The position numbers were made by a program, and so were the translations under genes. From NCBI RefSeq assembly GCF_013403865.1, contig NZ_JABFDK010000002.1:62001-126000 (forward strand): a stretch of DNA of 64,000 bases. Reading direction: 5' to 3'. The notes under the pieces are model-generated. The model saw only the letters and a list, made by a program, of their open reading frames with translations, had not been told where the DNA came from and made no database searches. Shown in pieces: positions 50,908 to 58,977 of the stretch (the stretch's first letter is position 1; each line of letters opens with the position of its first letter). The stretch comes from Winogradskyella costae. Its GTDB lineage: Bacteria > Bacteroidota > Bacteroidia > Flavobacteriales > Flavobacteriaceae.

Positions 50908-51135
50908 TTAATGTGAATCGTCTTGAGGAATATCCTTAAGACGATTTTCTTTAATATCATTTCTCACTGCATAGTGAACCGCAAAAACAAACAACGTTCC
51001 AACCGCTAAAAATAAAATTCCTTTTACAATTATATAGTCAAGCACATCTAACAAACCAGCTATGAATATGCTTAAGGTTATAAGCGTTACGCAAGTTAAG
51101 GCTTGAGAGTCTGGTGATGTTGGTAGAAATTTCAC
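50908..51135 (-). CDS. Small two-helix membrane protein
   Basis: 75 residues, GTG start 12 nt after the purB stop. Two transmembrane helices (about 13-33 and 36-58) with a short polar loop (DYIIV), then a charged cytoplasmic tail (RNDIKENRLKDIPQDDSH). No family recognised. The tight spacing and same strand suggest co-transcription with purB. Its 3' end contains an inverted repeat that may double as terminator of the convergent sigma operon. Confidence 0.65.
   Translation of the reverse strand: MKFLPTSPDSQALTCVTLITLSIFIAGLLDVLDYIIVKGILFLAVGTLFVFAVHYAVRNDIKENRLKDIPQDDSH
50916..50953 (+). terminator. Terminator of the sigma operon embedded in the convergent gene
   Basis: AATCGTCTT (50916-50924) pairs with AAGACGATT (50938-50946), 9 bp; the inner GAGGA and TCCTT extend it. 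The tail is TTTCTTT. It lies inside the last codons of the small membrane protein gene on the opposite strand. Confidence 0.6.
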
Positions 51136-51147
51136 AGATTTTAAAAA

Positions 51148-52491
51148 TTAGATTCCAGTATAATTACTAGGTGTAATCGCTTTTAATTCCGACTTAATAG
51201 CATCAGAAACCTCTAAGGTATCAATAAAATTTGAAATAGAAGTTTGTGTTATTGCTTCGTTAGTTCTTGTAAGTCCTTTTAAAGCTTCATATGGGTTAGG
51301 ATAACTTTCGCGTCTCAGTATGGTTTGAATAGCTTCGGCAACCACAGCCCAATTGTTTTCTAAATCTTGAGCGAACTTAGGTTCGTTCAATAATAATTTC
51401 CCTAAGCCTTTCACTGTAGATTTAAACGCAATAAGTGTATGTCCGAATGGCACACCCACATTTCTTAAAACGGTACTATCCGTTAAATCACGTTGTAATC
51501 TAGAAAGAGGTAATTTCGCAGAAAGGTGCTCAAAAATAGCATTTGCAATTCCTAAATTCCCTTCACTATTTTCAAAATCAATAGGATTTACTTTATGTGG
51601 CATTGCAGAACTTCCGACTTCACCAGCTTTAATTTTTTGCTTAAAATAATCCATTGACACATAGGTCCAAATATCTCTATCTAAGTCAATAATTATAGTG
51701 TTAATACGTTTTAAGGCATCAAATAAAGCTGCAACATGATCGTAATGCTCTATCTGTGTTGTTGGAAAAGAATGGTGTAAGCCTAATTTTTCTTGAACAA
51801 ATTTAGTTCCAAAGGCTTTCCAGTCGATATTAGGATATGCGACTTTGTGAGCATTGAAGTTTCCGGTTGCACCACCAAATTTAGCGGCACTAGGTACATC
51901 GTTTAATAAATTGAATTGCTCTTTTAATCGTACTGCAAAAACCTCAATCTCTTTTCCTAAACGTGTTGGCGATGCTGGTTGACCATGTGTTCTTGCTAAC
52001 ATTGGGATATGTCCCCAATCTTTTGCTAGGCCTTCAATTTTTTCTAAAAGTAATAAATATTCAGGAACGTAAACATCATTCATCGCCTCCTTAATACTTA
52101 AAGGAATTGCAGTATTATTGATGTCTTGAGAGGTTAACCCAAAGTGTATAAATTCCTTGTAAGCAGATAAGTCTAATGCATCAAATTTTTCTTTTATAAA
52201 ATATTCAACTGCTTTTACATCGTGATTAGTAACGCTTTCAATCTCCTTAATTGCAGAAGCATCAACGGCTGTAAAATTTTTATAAATAGCTCTTAAATCT
52301 TCAAAAACAGATGAAGAAACGGAGTCTAATTGCGGTAATGGTAATTCACACAGGGCAATAAAATATTCAATCTCTACTAAAACACGATATTTAATCAGTG
52401 CTTCTTCTGAAAAATAATTGCCTAAAGCTTCAACTTTAGATCGGTATCTACCATCGATTGGTGAAATTGCATTAAGAGGTGAAAGTGCCAT
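51148..52491 (-). CDS. purB: Adenylosuccinate lyase
   Basis: 447 residues. Fumarase/aspartase superfamily: N-terminal ISPIDGRYRSKV, THGQPASPTRLGKE, and the signature GSSAMPHKVNPIDFENSEGN with its catalytic Ser loop. The active-site His (TSQDINNTA region and H in THGQ) are present. It catalyses two steps: SAICAR to AICAR, and adenylosuccinate to AMP. Length is normal for the E. coli-like class (456). Starts at ATG. Confidence 0.96.
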   Translation of the reverse strand: MALSPLNAISPIDGRYRSKVEALGNYFSEEALIKYRVLVEIEYFIALCELPLPQLDSVSSSVFEDLRAIYKNFTAVDASAIKEIESVTNHDVKAVEYFIKEKFDALDLSAYKEFIHFGLTSQDINNTAIPLSIKEAMNDVYVPEYLLLLEKIEGLAKDWGHIPMLARTHGQPASPTRLGKEIEVFAVRLKEQFNLLNDVPSAAKFGGATGNFNAHKVAYPNIDWKAFGTKFVQEKLGLHHSFPTTQIEHYDHVAALFDALKRINTIIIDLDRDIWTYVSMDYFKQKIKAGEVGSSAMPHKVNPIDFENSEGNLGIANAIFEHLSAKLPLSRLQRDLTDSTVLRNVGVPFGHTLIAFKSTVKGLGKLLLNEPKFAQDLENNWAVVAEAIQTILRRESYPNPYEALKGLTRTNEAITQTSISNFIDTLEVSDAIKSELKAITPSNYTGI

Positions 52492-52534
52492 TTATGTTGG
52501 TTTTTTTGAAGTGGTAAATATATGGAAGTATGTT

Positions 52535-52562
52535 TGAAGTTTGAAGCTCGAAGCACGAAGTT
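52535..52562. repeat. Four imperfect 7-bp tandem units
   Basis: TGAAGTT, TGAAGCT, CGAAGCA, CGAAGTT in a row, sharing the core GAAG. It lies between purB and the gene at 52597. Short GAAG heptad arrays of this kind may be remnants of a minisatellite. No coding role. Confidence 0.6.
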
Positions 52563-52596
52563 TTTAGGATATTTTTTAACACCAAGCTTCCAAATG

Positions 52597-53163
52597 CTAA
52601 CGATGCTTTATCTTCTTCAAAATATGCTTAGCTCTAGCTTTGAATCCTGAACTTTGCATTTCATAATCGCGCTCTAAAATAATAGCGAGTTCAGGGTGGA
52701 TCCAATCATATTCAGTTCCTAAAAGAAATAGACTATTCATGCTATAAGCTTTAGGTGCAATTTTTTCATCATTAATCATCCAATCGAAGCAAGCTTCTAC
52801 AATTTTTTCTTTATGCGTTTCAGAAAGTGCTGTTGTGATGGCATTGACCGTTTTGGAGTAATGAGCTTTGGTTAAATATTCGCAAATCTTTGCTATAGGT
52901 CTGACCGCTGGATCTAAATGTACTTTTGAAATATTATTAGTAAAACTCTCGAGATGCGGAATAATAGCGGTTAGTTTTTCTCCACACATAAACTCAAAAA
53001 CCCAAGCAGCTCGGCATGAAATTTTATCATCCACATCAAAAAGAATATCTAAGAGTGGAGGTATCAATTCCGGATTATCAATAACGAGATTAGCATACTT
53101 TAATCGCATGTCTCGCGAATGATTAACGTAATTCAATTCCTTATAAAGTTCTGCTTTGGTCAA
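52597..53163 (-). CDS. HEAT-repeat-like protein
   Basis: 188 residues, TTG start (no ATG in frame upstream before a stop; the next Met is 18 residues in and would cut off the conserved KAELYKELNYVNHSRD segment). All-helical protein with HEAT-like repeats: NPELIPPLLDILFDVDDKIS, CRAAWVFEFMCGEKLTAIIP, HLESFTNN and HPELAIILERDY. No catalytic motifs. Found next to purB in many Flavobacteriia. Function unknown, probably protein-protein interaction. Confidence 0.78.
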   Translation of the reverse strand: MTKAELYKELNYVNHSRDMRLKYANLVIDNPELIPPLLDILFDVDDKISCRAAWVFEFMCGEKLTAIIPHLESFTNNISKVHLDPAVRPIAKICEYLTKAHYSKTVNAITTALSETHKEKIVEACFDWMINDEKIAPKAYSMNSLFLLGTEYDWIHPELAIILERDYEMQSSGFKARAKHILKKIKHR

Positions 53164-53203
53164 ATGTAAATTGGTTACTTTAGAGCTTTAAAAATAATCA
53201 AAA

Positions 53204-53677
53204 ATGAAGATTATAAAAAAGATAGGCCTTTTACTTTTAATAATATTTGCAGTGGCTCAATTTTTTGGACCTGAAAGAAATGAGGAGACTATTATTTCGG
53301 TTAATGCTTTTTTCGCAGATACTAATCCACCCGAAGATGTTAAAAAAAATCTTAAATATGCATGTTTAGATTGTCATAGTGATAGTACAGAATATCCTTG
53401 GTATAATAAAATTACTCCTGTAAATTATTGGTTGGCAGGTCATGTAACAGATGGAAAAAAGCATTTGAATCTTTCTAAATGGAATGATTATGATGACAAA
53501 AGGAAGGATCATAAACTCAATGAATTGATTGAAATGGTTAAAACCAAAGAAATGCCATTAGACAGCTATACTTGGGTACATAATGAAGCCAAATTATCAG
53601 CGGCGCAAATTGAATCTCTTGTAACTTGGGCAAATGCAGTCCGTTTAAAGTATGTGTTTCTAAAAGAACCTCAGTAA
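53204..53677 (+). CDS. Heme-binding domain protein (cytochrome-like CxxCH)
   Basis: 157 residues. N-terminal membrane anchor/signal (6-21), then the Haem_bd domain: CLDCHSDSTEYPWYNKITPV with the c-type heme motif CxxCH (Cys-Leu-Asp-Cys-His), and a likely distal ligand in GHVTDGKKHLNLSKW. It ends in LVTWANAV. Periplasmic. The family is widespread in Bacteroidota; electron transfer or heme sensing are possible. Divergent from the HEAT-like gene, 40 bp apart. Confidence 0.88.
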   Translation: MKIIKKIGLLLLIIFAVAQFFGPERNEETIISVNAFFADTNPPEDVKKNLKYACLDCHSDSTEYPWYNKITPVNYWLAGHVTDGKKHLNLSKWNDYDDKRKDHKLNELIEMVKTKEMPLDSYTWVHNEAKLSAAQIESLVTWANAVRLKYVFLKEPQ

Positions 53678-53728
53678 ATAAATACTTATTTAGAAAACAA
53701 TCCTGAATTGGAATCTTAGAATTAATTC

Positions 53729-54958
53729 ATGAAAAAATTATTAGTTATCGGTTTTGTTTGGCCAGAACCTAAAAGTTCTGCTGCAGGAACACGTATCATT
53801 CAGTTGATATTACAATTTCAAAATCAAGGGTTTGAAGTGACGTTTTCTTCTGCAGCTAAAACATCTTACAATACCTTCGATTTAAATATTATAAATGTTG
53901 AAATGAAGCCAATTCTTTTAAATGATTCATCTTTTGATGTATTTGTAAAAGACTTAAACCCAGATGTTGTGTTGTTTGATCGGTTTATGTCCGAAGAACA
54001 GTATGGTTGGAGAGTTGCGGAGCAATGTCCTAATGCAATTCATGTTTTAGATACTGAAGATTTTCATGGTTTGCGTAAAGCTAGGGAAGTAGCTCTAAAA
54101 CAAAATGAAACCGTTAACGTATCTCATTTGCAAAATGATACTACCAAACGCGAAATTGCTAGTATTTATCGTTGTGACCTAAGTTTAATAATATCTGAAG
54201 CTGAAATAGATATATTAACCGACCAATTTCAAATCGATAAAAACTTACTTCATTATTTACCATTTCTATTAGAGCCCATTTCTGAAATTGATATTAAATA
54301 TTTGCCAACTTTTGAAAACAGACACCATTTTGTAACTATTGGTAATTTTTTACACGCACCAAACTATGATGCAGTTTTGTATTTAAAACAAAGTATTTGG
54401 CCATTAGTGAGACAGCAATTACCAAAAGCAGAATTGCATATTTATGGTGCTTATGAATCGCAAAAAGTAACGCAACTCAATAATAGTAAAGAAGGATTTA
54501 TAATAAAAGGCTTTGCAGAAGATGTTAATGACGTTATGCAAAATGCTAAGGTCTGTTTTGCTTCTTTACGTTTTGGGGCTGGCTTAAAAGGAAAATTAGT
54601 AGATGCCATGCAAAATGGAACCCCGTGTGTTATGACATGTGTCGCCGCAGAAGGAATGTTTGGTAGTTTGGATGAAAATGGATTTATATCAGATGAGCCA
54701 AATGCTTTCGCAAAGAAAGCCATAGAACTTTATATACAACCCGAATTATGGCAAGAAAAGCAACAAAATGGATTCAATATTTTGAGCCAGCGTTTTAATA
54801 AAACTAATTTTGAAAAAGGTCTTACATCTAAGATCTTAGAATTGTCTACCCATCTAAGTGCACATCGAGAACGCAATTTTATAGGACAATTATTTAGGCA
54901 TCAAACTATGCAGAGTTCTAAATATATGAGTAAATGGATTGAAGCTAAGAATGCGTAA
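53729..54958 (+). CDS. Glycosyltransferase, GT-B fold (GT4-like)
   Basis: 409 residues. N-terminal Rossmann half with LLVIGFVWPEPKSSAAGTR (GT4-like acceptor loop). The C-terminal half has HFVTIGNFLHAPNYDAV, LHIYGAYESQKV, the LRFGAGLKGKLVDAMQNGTP segment (phosphate/sugar-nucleotide binding with G-x-G-x-K-G-K) and a late Glu (AEGMFG). Length and blocks fit the Glyco_trans_1_4 group. Cytoplasmic, adding a sugar to an unknown acceptor. No surface-polysaccharide cluster is adjacent. Confidence 0.85.
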   Translation: MKKLLVIGFVWPEPKSSAAGTRIIQLILQFQNQGFEVTFSSAAKTSYNTFDLNIINVEMKPILLNDSSFDVFVKDLNPDVVLFDRFMSEEQYGWRVAEQCPNAIHVLDTEDFHGLRKAREVALKQNETVNVSHLQNDTTKREIASIYRCDLSLIISEAEIDILTDQFQIDKNLLHYLPFLLEPISEIDIKYLPTFENRHHFVTIGNFLHAPNYDAVLYLKQSIWPLVRQQLPKAELHIYGAYESQKVTQLNNSKEGFIIKGFAEDVNDVMQNAKVCFASLRFGAGLKGKLVDAMQNGTPCVMTCVAAEGMFGSLDENGFISDEPNAFAKKAIELYIQPELWQEKQQNGFNILSQRFNKTNFEKGLTSKILELSTHLSAHRERNFIGQLFRHQTMQSSKYMSKWIEAKNA

Positions 54959-54997
54959 TATTGTAGTATGTAAATCTTATCACCATAGTTCGTTCAA

Positions 54998-55792
54998 CTA
55001 TAGCAAAATATCAAATATTTTTTTGAAGTTAAGTGGAAATTCATCTTTTATATAAAGGACTTTTTTTGTAAATGGATGTGTAAATTTTAAAGAATACGCG
55101 TGCAGATACAGTCCTTTTCCATTTAAAATAAGCGATTCTTTTCCGTAATCCTTATCTCCCAAGATAGGGTTTCCTATACTAGATAAATGTTTACGTAATT
55201 GGTGGCGCCGACCTGTTAAAGGTTCTAATTCTACGAGATTTAATTGTCCGAATCTTTCAGAGCTAACTGATTGATGGACTTTGTAATTAGATTGACAAGG
55301 TTTTTTATCAATTTCTGTGGTGATGCAGCCTTCGGTTTTCATATCACCGATAGTAACGGCATAGTAAGTTTTCTTAACGGCTCTGTCTTCGAAAAGTTTG
55401 TTTAAAGCACGAATGCTACTACTTGTTTTTCCAACTAATAAAATACCGGTGGTAGCAAAATCTAAACGATGAACAGGCTGCGGTTGAGTTGTATCATCTA
55501 ATGGACTTCGTTTTAGATTCTGAACTAAAGCGTTGGCAATCGTTTTAAAATGATTGCCACTTACTAAAATTCCACCAGGTTTATGGATCACAGCTAAGTA
55601 ATCGTCTTCAAACAGTACTTTGAGTTTAAAGATTAATCTTTTCTTCGGACTTAAATTTTTAGGAACAGATAAAGTAATAGATTCTCCACCATGTATATAG
55701 GTTGCTGAAGTGGCAATAGCATCATCTACAGTAATATAATCTTTTTTTAAGGCTTTCTTAAAAGCTGATTTTGTAGGAAACGCATCAAACAC
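54998..55792 (-). CDS. RluA-family pseudouridine synthase, start uncertain
   Basis: 264 residues from the GTG at 55792. The S4-like N-terminal part (KALKKDYITVDDAIA) is followed by the catalytic domain, with PQPVHRLDFATTGILLV carrying the catalytic Asp in HRLD and the LVELEPLTGRRHQLRKHL motif. It isomerises uridine in rRNA or tRNA; the target site cannot be told from sequence. The frame stays open upstream to about 55888 and reads ETHIVPKRSTAIRLQEYGVG, which looks like genuine family N-terminus. However, that stretch has no ATG, GTG or TTG. The true start may be a rare codon (ATT, ATC or ATA), or the 5' end may be damaged. Confidence 0.85.
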   Translation of the reverse strand: MFDAFPTKSAFKKALKKDYITVDDAIATSATYIHGGESITLSVPKNLSPKKRLIFKLKVLFEDDYLAVIHKPGGILVSGNHFKTIANALVQNLKRSPLDDTTQPQPVHRLDFATTGILLVGKTSSSIRALNKLFEDRAVKKTYYAVTIGDMKTEGCITTEIDKKPCQSNYKVHQSVSSERFGQLNLVELEPLTGRRHQLRKHLSSIGNPILGDKDYGKESLILNGKGLYLHAYSLKFTHPFTKKVLYIKDEFPLNFKKIFDILL

Positions 55793-55884
55793 TCCAACAC
55801 CATATTCTTGAAGTCGGATAGCAGTAGAACGCTTAGGTACAATATGAGTTTCGTTTTGTTTGATTTTGGTGGTTTTAAAGAATG

Positions 55885-56070
55885 CTATTTAGCTGTTTTT
55901 AATTTATCAAAAATTAGACCAGTTAATAGGAGTCCGATACCTATACCTATGAATGAACCTCTTGCTACATCAGGTAATTCTGTAAATCGAGCAAATATTT
56001 GAGATATGGCAACTATAAAGATTCCAGTAGATATTAGAAGTAATGTTTTCTTTTTTGTTATTGTTTTCAT
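55885..56070 (-). CDS. Small two-helix membrane protein
   Basis: 61 residues with a basic N-terminus (MKTITKKKT) and two transmembrane helices (about 10-27 and 38-55) joined by FTELPDVARGSF. A charged C-terminus KLKTAK follows. ATG start. It lies immediately upstream of the pseudouridine synthase on the same strand, and its stop overlaps the upstream extension of that frame. No family recognised; proteins of this shape are common in Flavobacteriia. Confidence 0.7.
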   Translation of the reverse strand: MKTITKKKTLLLISTGIFIVAISQIFARFTELPDVARGSFIGIGIGLLLTGLIFDKLKTAK

Positions 56071-56147
56071 CTTTTTAGCATTTGATATATGAGTCCCTTG
56101 TTTATAATTATTGTTACACGTTTTAGTCTAAAAATAAGATAATTTTT

Positions 56148-56822
56148 TTAATCTAAAATCTGTAATAATGTTTTAACACCTTCTGTTGCGGATTTGGCAA
56201 TAACATGAATTTTACCGTTTTTATCCATGGCAGGTTTTGGGTCAATATAATAAATTGGCGTCTCAACTGGAGCAAAATCTAGTAATCCTGCAGCTGGGTA
56301 AACTTGCATGCTCGTGCCAATAATCACTAAAATATCAGCTTGCTGGCAAATTTCTACGGCTTTATCAATCATAGGAACAGCTTCGCCAAACCATACGATA
56401 TGTGGTCGGAGTTGATAGCCGCTTTCACAATTATCGCCTAAATGAATGTCTTCGGTCCATACCTTGATGTCATTTTCATTTTTGGTGCTTCGTATTTTAC
56501 GCAGTTCACCATGTAAATGAATAACGTTACTACTACCTGCACGCTCATGTAAGTCATCTACGTTTTGGGTAATAATACTGACTTTATAATTGATTTCTAA
56601 GAGTGCGAGATCTTTATGTGCTTGGTTAGGTTGAACTTCTTTTAGTTGTTTTCTCCTCTCATTATAGAAATTTAAGACTAATTCAGGATTACGTTGAAAA
56701 CCTTCGGGAGTAGCCACAGCCATAACATCGTGTCCTTCCCATAGTCCATCTGCATCTCTAAATGTTTTGATACCACTTTCGGCGCTCATGCCAGCTCCTG
56801 TTAATACAACTATATGTTTCAT
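56148..56822 (-). CDS. Sirtuin NAD-dependent deacylase (CobB-like), zinc-cysteine-less
   Basis: 224 residues. Sir2 motifs: VLTGAGMSAESGIKTFRDAD, the catalytic TQNVDDLHERAG and HLHGEL (His), and IGTSMQVYPAAGLL. The Tyr-x-x-Arg pair in FYNERRKQ fits class III sirtuins that remove succinyl or malonyl groups. The four Cys that normally hold a structural zinc are absent: only one Cys (DNCES) lies in the module after HLHGEL. Length is a little below the usual 230-240. ATG start; stands alone. Confidence 0.9.
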   Translation of the reverse strand: MKHIVVLTGAGMSAESGIKTFRDADGLWEGHDVMAVATPEGFQRNPELVLNFYNERRKQLKEVQPNQAHKDLALLEINYKVSIITQNVDDLHERAGSSNVIHLHGELRKIRSTKNENDIKVWTEDIHLGDNCESGYQLRPHIVWFGEAVPMIDKAVEICQQADILVIIGTSMQVYPAAGLLDFAPVETPIYYIDPKPAMDKNGKIHVIAKSATEGVKTLLQILD

Positions 56823-56914
56823 GAGTTTTATTTAATGTTAATTATAATCATTTACTTGAATGTTTACGCTTTGAACATATTCGTTTCATATTATAAAATT
56901 ACTATTTTTGGGTC

Positions 56915-57571
56915 ATGCAAGACCTTAAACTTCTAGAATACTTAGAAACATTTCTTACCGAAAGCCGTATTGAGCGCTTTAATAGTGTTTTACCCAATAG
57001 GACAAAACATTTTACCGTTGCCACAGAAGATGTCTATCAGTTGCATAACACGAGTGCTGTGATGCGATCTTGTGATGTATTTGGTATACAAGAATTGAAT
57101 ATTGTCGAAGAAGTAAATTCAAAAAGTATCGATAGAGAAATTGCGATGGGAGCTCAAAAATGGGTGGATTTGAATCGCTATAACTCAGTTAAAGATTGTA
57201 TAGCCAATTTAAAAGAGAAAGATTACCAAATCGTAGCGACAACTCCACATGTAGATGATTGTGAATTAATAGATTTTGACATCACTAAAAAATCATGCTT
57301 TTTCTTCGGTAGAGAAACAGAAGGCTTATCGCAGCAAGTGATTGATAATGCCGATTGCTTCTTGAAAATCCCAATGGTTGGTTTTACAGAAAGTTTGAAT
57401 ATATCGGTTTCTGCAGCCATCATTCTTCAGCATGTTACAGCCCAATTAAGAAAATCGTCAATTACTTGGCAATTAACTGAGGACGAAATTATTGAAAAAC
57501 GTTTTGATTGGATAAATAAAACTTTAAAAGATTATGATGCGATTGTAGAGCGTTATAAATTGAAAGGATAA
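56915..57571 (+). CDS. trmH: tRNA (guanosine-2'-O)-methyltransferase TrmH
   Basis: 218 residues. SpoU/TrmD (SPOUT) family: LPNRTKHFTVATEDVYQLHN with the NxxxxxR motif variant, MRSCDVFGIQELNIVEE, FFFGRETEGLSQQVIDNAD and the knot motif IPMVGFTESLNISVSAAIIL. It 2'-O-methylates G18 in the D-loop of tRNA using SAM. TrmH rather than RlmB is favoured by the short length and lack of the N-terminal L30-like domain. ATG start 92 nt from the divergent sirtuin. Confidence 0.92.
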   Translation: MQDLKLLEYLETFLTESRIERFNSVLPNRTKHFTVATEDVYQLHNTSAVMRSCDVFGIQELNIVEEVNSKSIDREIAMGAQKWVDLNRYNSVKDCIANLKEKDYQIVATTPHVDDCELIDFDITKKSCFFFGRETEGLSQQVIDNADCFLKIPMVGFTESLNISVSAAIILQHVTAQLRKSSITWQLTEDEIIEKRFDWINKTLKDYDAIVERYKLKG

Positions 57572-57605
57572 TTGTTGTAATTTTAAGGGACTAAAAGGAT
57601 ATATT

Positions 57606-57968
57606 ATGGTAGGTTGGTTTGAAATTCCTGTAAACGATATGAATCGTGCTAAATCGTTTTATGAGACGGTTTTTAAAGTTGAAATTAAAGATGTAGAATT
57701 TAATGGCTTGAAAATGGGCTGGTTTCCTGGTAATAATGGAGAATACGGGGCAACCGGAACTCTGATTAAGCAAAATTCTTATATCCCTAGTAAGGAAGGC
57801 ACATTGATTTATTTTATATCAAAAAATGTGCAAATAGAGCTCGATAGAGTAGAAGCTGCTGGTGGAAAAATAGGGTTAGAGAAAACCAAAATTTCTGATG
57901 AAAATGGTTTTATGGGAATGTTTATTGACACGGAAGGTAATAGAATCGCTTTACACTCTGACGCATAG
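57606..57968 (+). CDS. VOC (glyoxalase-like) family protein
   Basis: 120 residues. Single VOC module pair: GWFEIPVNDMNRAKSFYETV (first beta-alpha-beta), then YFISKNVQIELDRVEAAGGK and MGMFIDTEGNRIALHSDA. A metal site cannot be assigned securely. VOC proteins include glyoxalases, dioxygenases and antibiotic-resistance proteins; this short cytoplasmic form is of unknown function. 34 nt after trmH, possibly co-transcribed, and 10 nt from the convergent gene at 57979. Confidence 0.88.
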   Translation: MVGWFEIPVNDMNRAKSFYETVFKVEIKDVEFNGLKMGWFPGNNGEYGATGTLIKQNSYIPSKEGTLIYFISKNVQIELDRVEAAGGKIGLEKTKISDENGFMGMFIDTEGNRIALHSDA

Positions 57969-57978
57969 ACGTTGAGTT

Positions 57979-58785
57979 CTAATCTTTTTTATTACTTTTT
58001 CGCTCTTTACTTCTTTTAATCACTTTATATTCTTCGTAGCATTCGCTTATCGCATCTAAAATTTGAAGATCATTAGCAGTGTTAATGAAATCTTTAGAAT
58101 AGTTACATTGGTTAACTATTTCGTCTAAGTCAAATTTAGTTACTTGTAAAAGCACTAATAACATTTCTCTATCAAAACGCTTAGATAACTGACTTCTAAT
58201 CTCATCATCTTCTTTCATTTTCTTTAATCGGTGCATTTCGTTAGGCTTTCGACCAAACATATTATATAAGAAATCTGCAGGATTAAATATGGCACCAAGT
58301 ACTTTAGTTGCAATGTTAGGTTTGCCAGCTTCATAACCTTGGCCTGGTAAGCCCGAAATACGATAACGATTATTAGATGTTACAGGAACCTGATTCATGT
58401 CAACTTTTAAATACCCTGTTAACTCAAGTTGTTTTACTGTAACTTCTTCTAATGCTAAGGCGAGTTCGGTCATTTCAATTTTTGTGCTTCCAAATTTTAA
58501 CCAGTCATTAGTTACTCTCACTCTTATAGATTTAAAACCTAAATACGATAAATGTAAGGTGTCATTGACGTTAGCTTTTATTTCAAAGACACCATCATCG
58601 TCCGTTGCCGTACCTATAACCTGATTAATATTTACAATATTAGCTTCAGTTAGAGGTAAACTCGTCGAAGCACTAACTATTGTTCCTTTAACTTTAGTCG
58701 GTGTTTTAGTTGCTGTACTGTCTTGGCTAAAACCATTGACTGTAATGAAACAAAAAAATAAAATAAATAGATATCGCATGCACAT
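57979..58785 (-). CDS. Carboxypeptidase-like regulatory domain protein
   Basis: 268 residues. Signal peptide ending at NGFSQ, a carboxypeptidase D regulatory-like (CarboxypepD_reg) beta-sandwich (about 30-115), KGTIVSASTSLPLTEANIVN to LHLSYLGFKSIRVRV, and a C-terminal helical part with charged segments (MHRLKKMKEDDEIRSQLSKR). Periplasmic. This domain pair without a TonB barrel is common in Bacteroidota; function unknown. There are two adjacent possible ATG starts, at 58785 and 58779. Confidence 0.82.
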   Translation of the reverse strand: MCMRYLFILFFCFITVNGFSQDSTATKTPTKVKGTIVSASTSLPLTEANIVNINQVIGTATDDDGVFEIKANVNDTLHLSYLGFKSIRVRVTNDWLKFGSTKIEMTELALALEEVTVKQLELTGYLKVDMNQVPVTSNNRYRISGLPGQGYEAGKPNIATKVLGAIFNPADFLYNMFGRKPNEMHRLKKMKEDDEIRSQLSKRFDREMLLVLLQVTKFDLDEIVNQCNYSKDFINTANDLQILDAISECYEEYKVIKRSKERKSNKKD

Positions 58786-58892
58786 GTGTTACGAGGTAAA
58801 GGTAATAAAGAAAACGGATTTAACAGTTTGCATGCTTAGATTTGACTTAAAATTAACTTTTTTGAATATTAAATTAAACAATTAGGCTCTAT

Positions 58893-58936
58893 AAAAAAAT
58901 CCAAAACTTGAAAGTGAAACTTCAAATTTTGGATTT
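58893..58936 (-). terminator. Terminator of the DEAD-box helicase gene
   Basis: Long hairpin: AAATCCAAAA/TTTTGGATTT outer stem (10 bp) with an inner TTGAA/TTCAA, followed on the minus strand by a seven-T run. It lies 42 nt after the helicase stop. Confidence 0.88.
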
Positions 58937-58977
58937 TAGATTAATATATTTTTTAGAATATACGGTATATTATTAAT

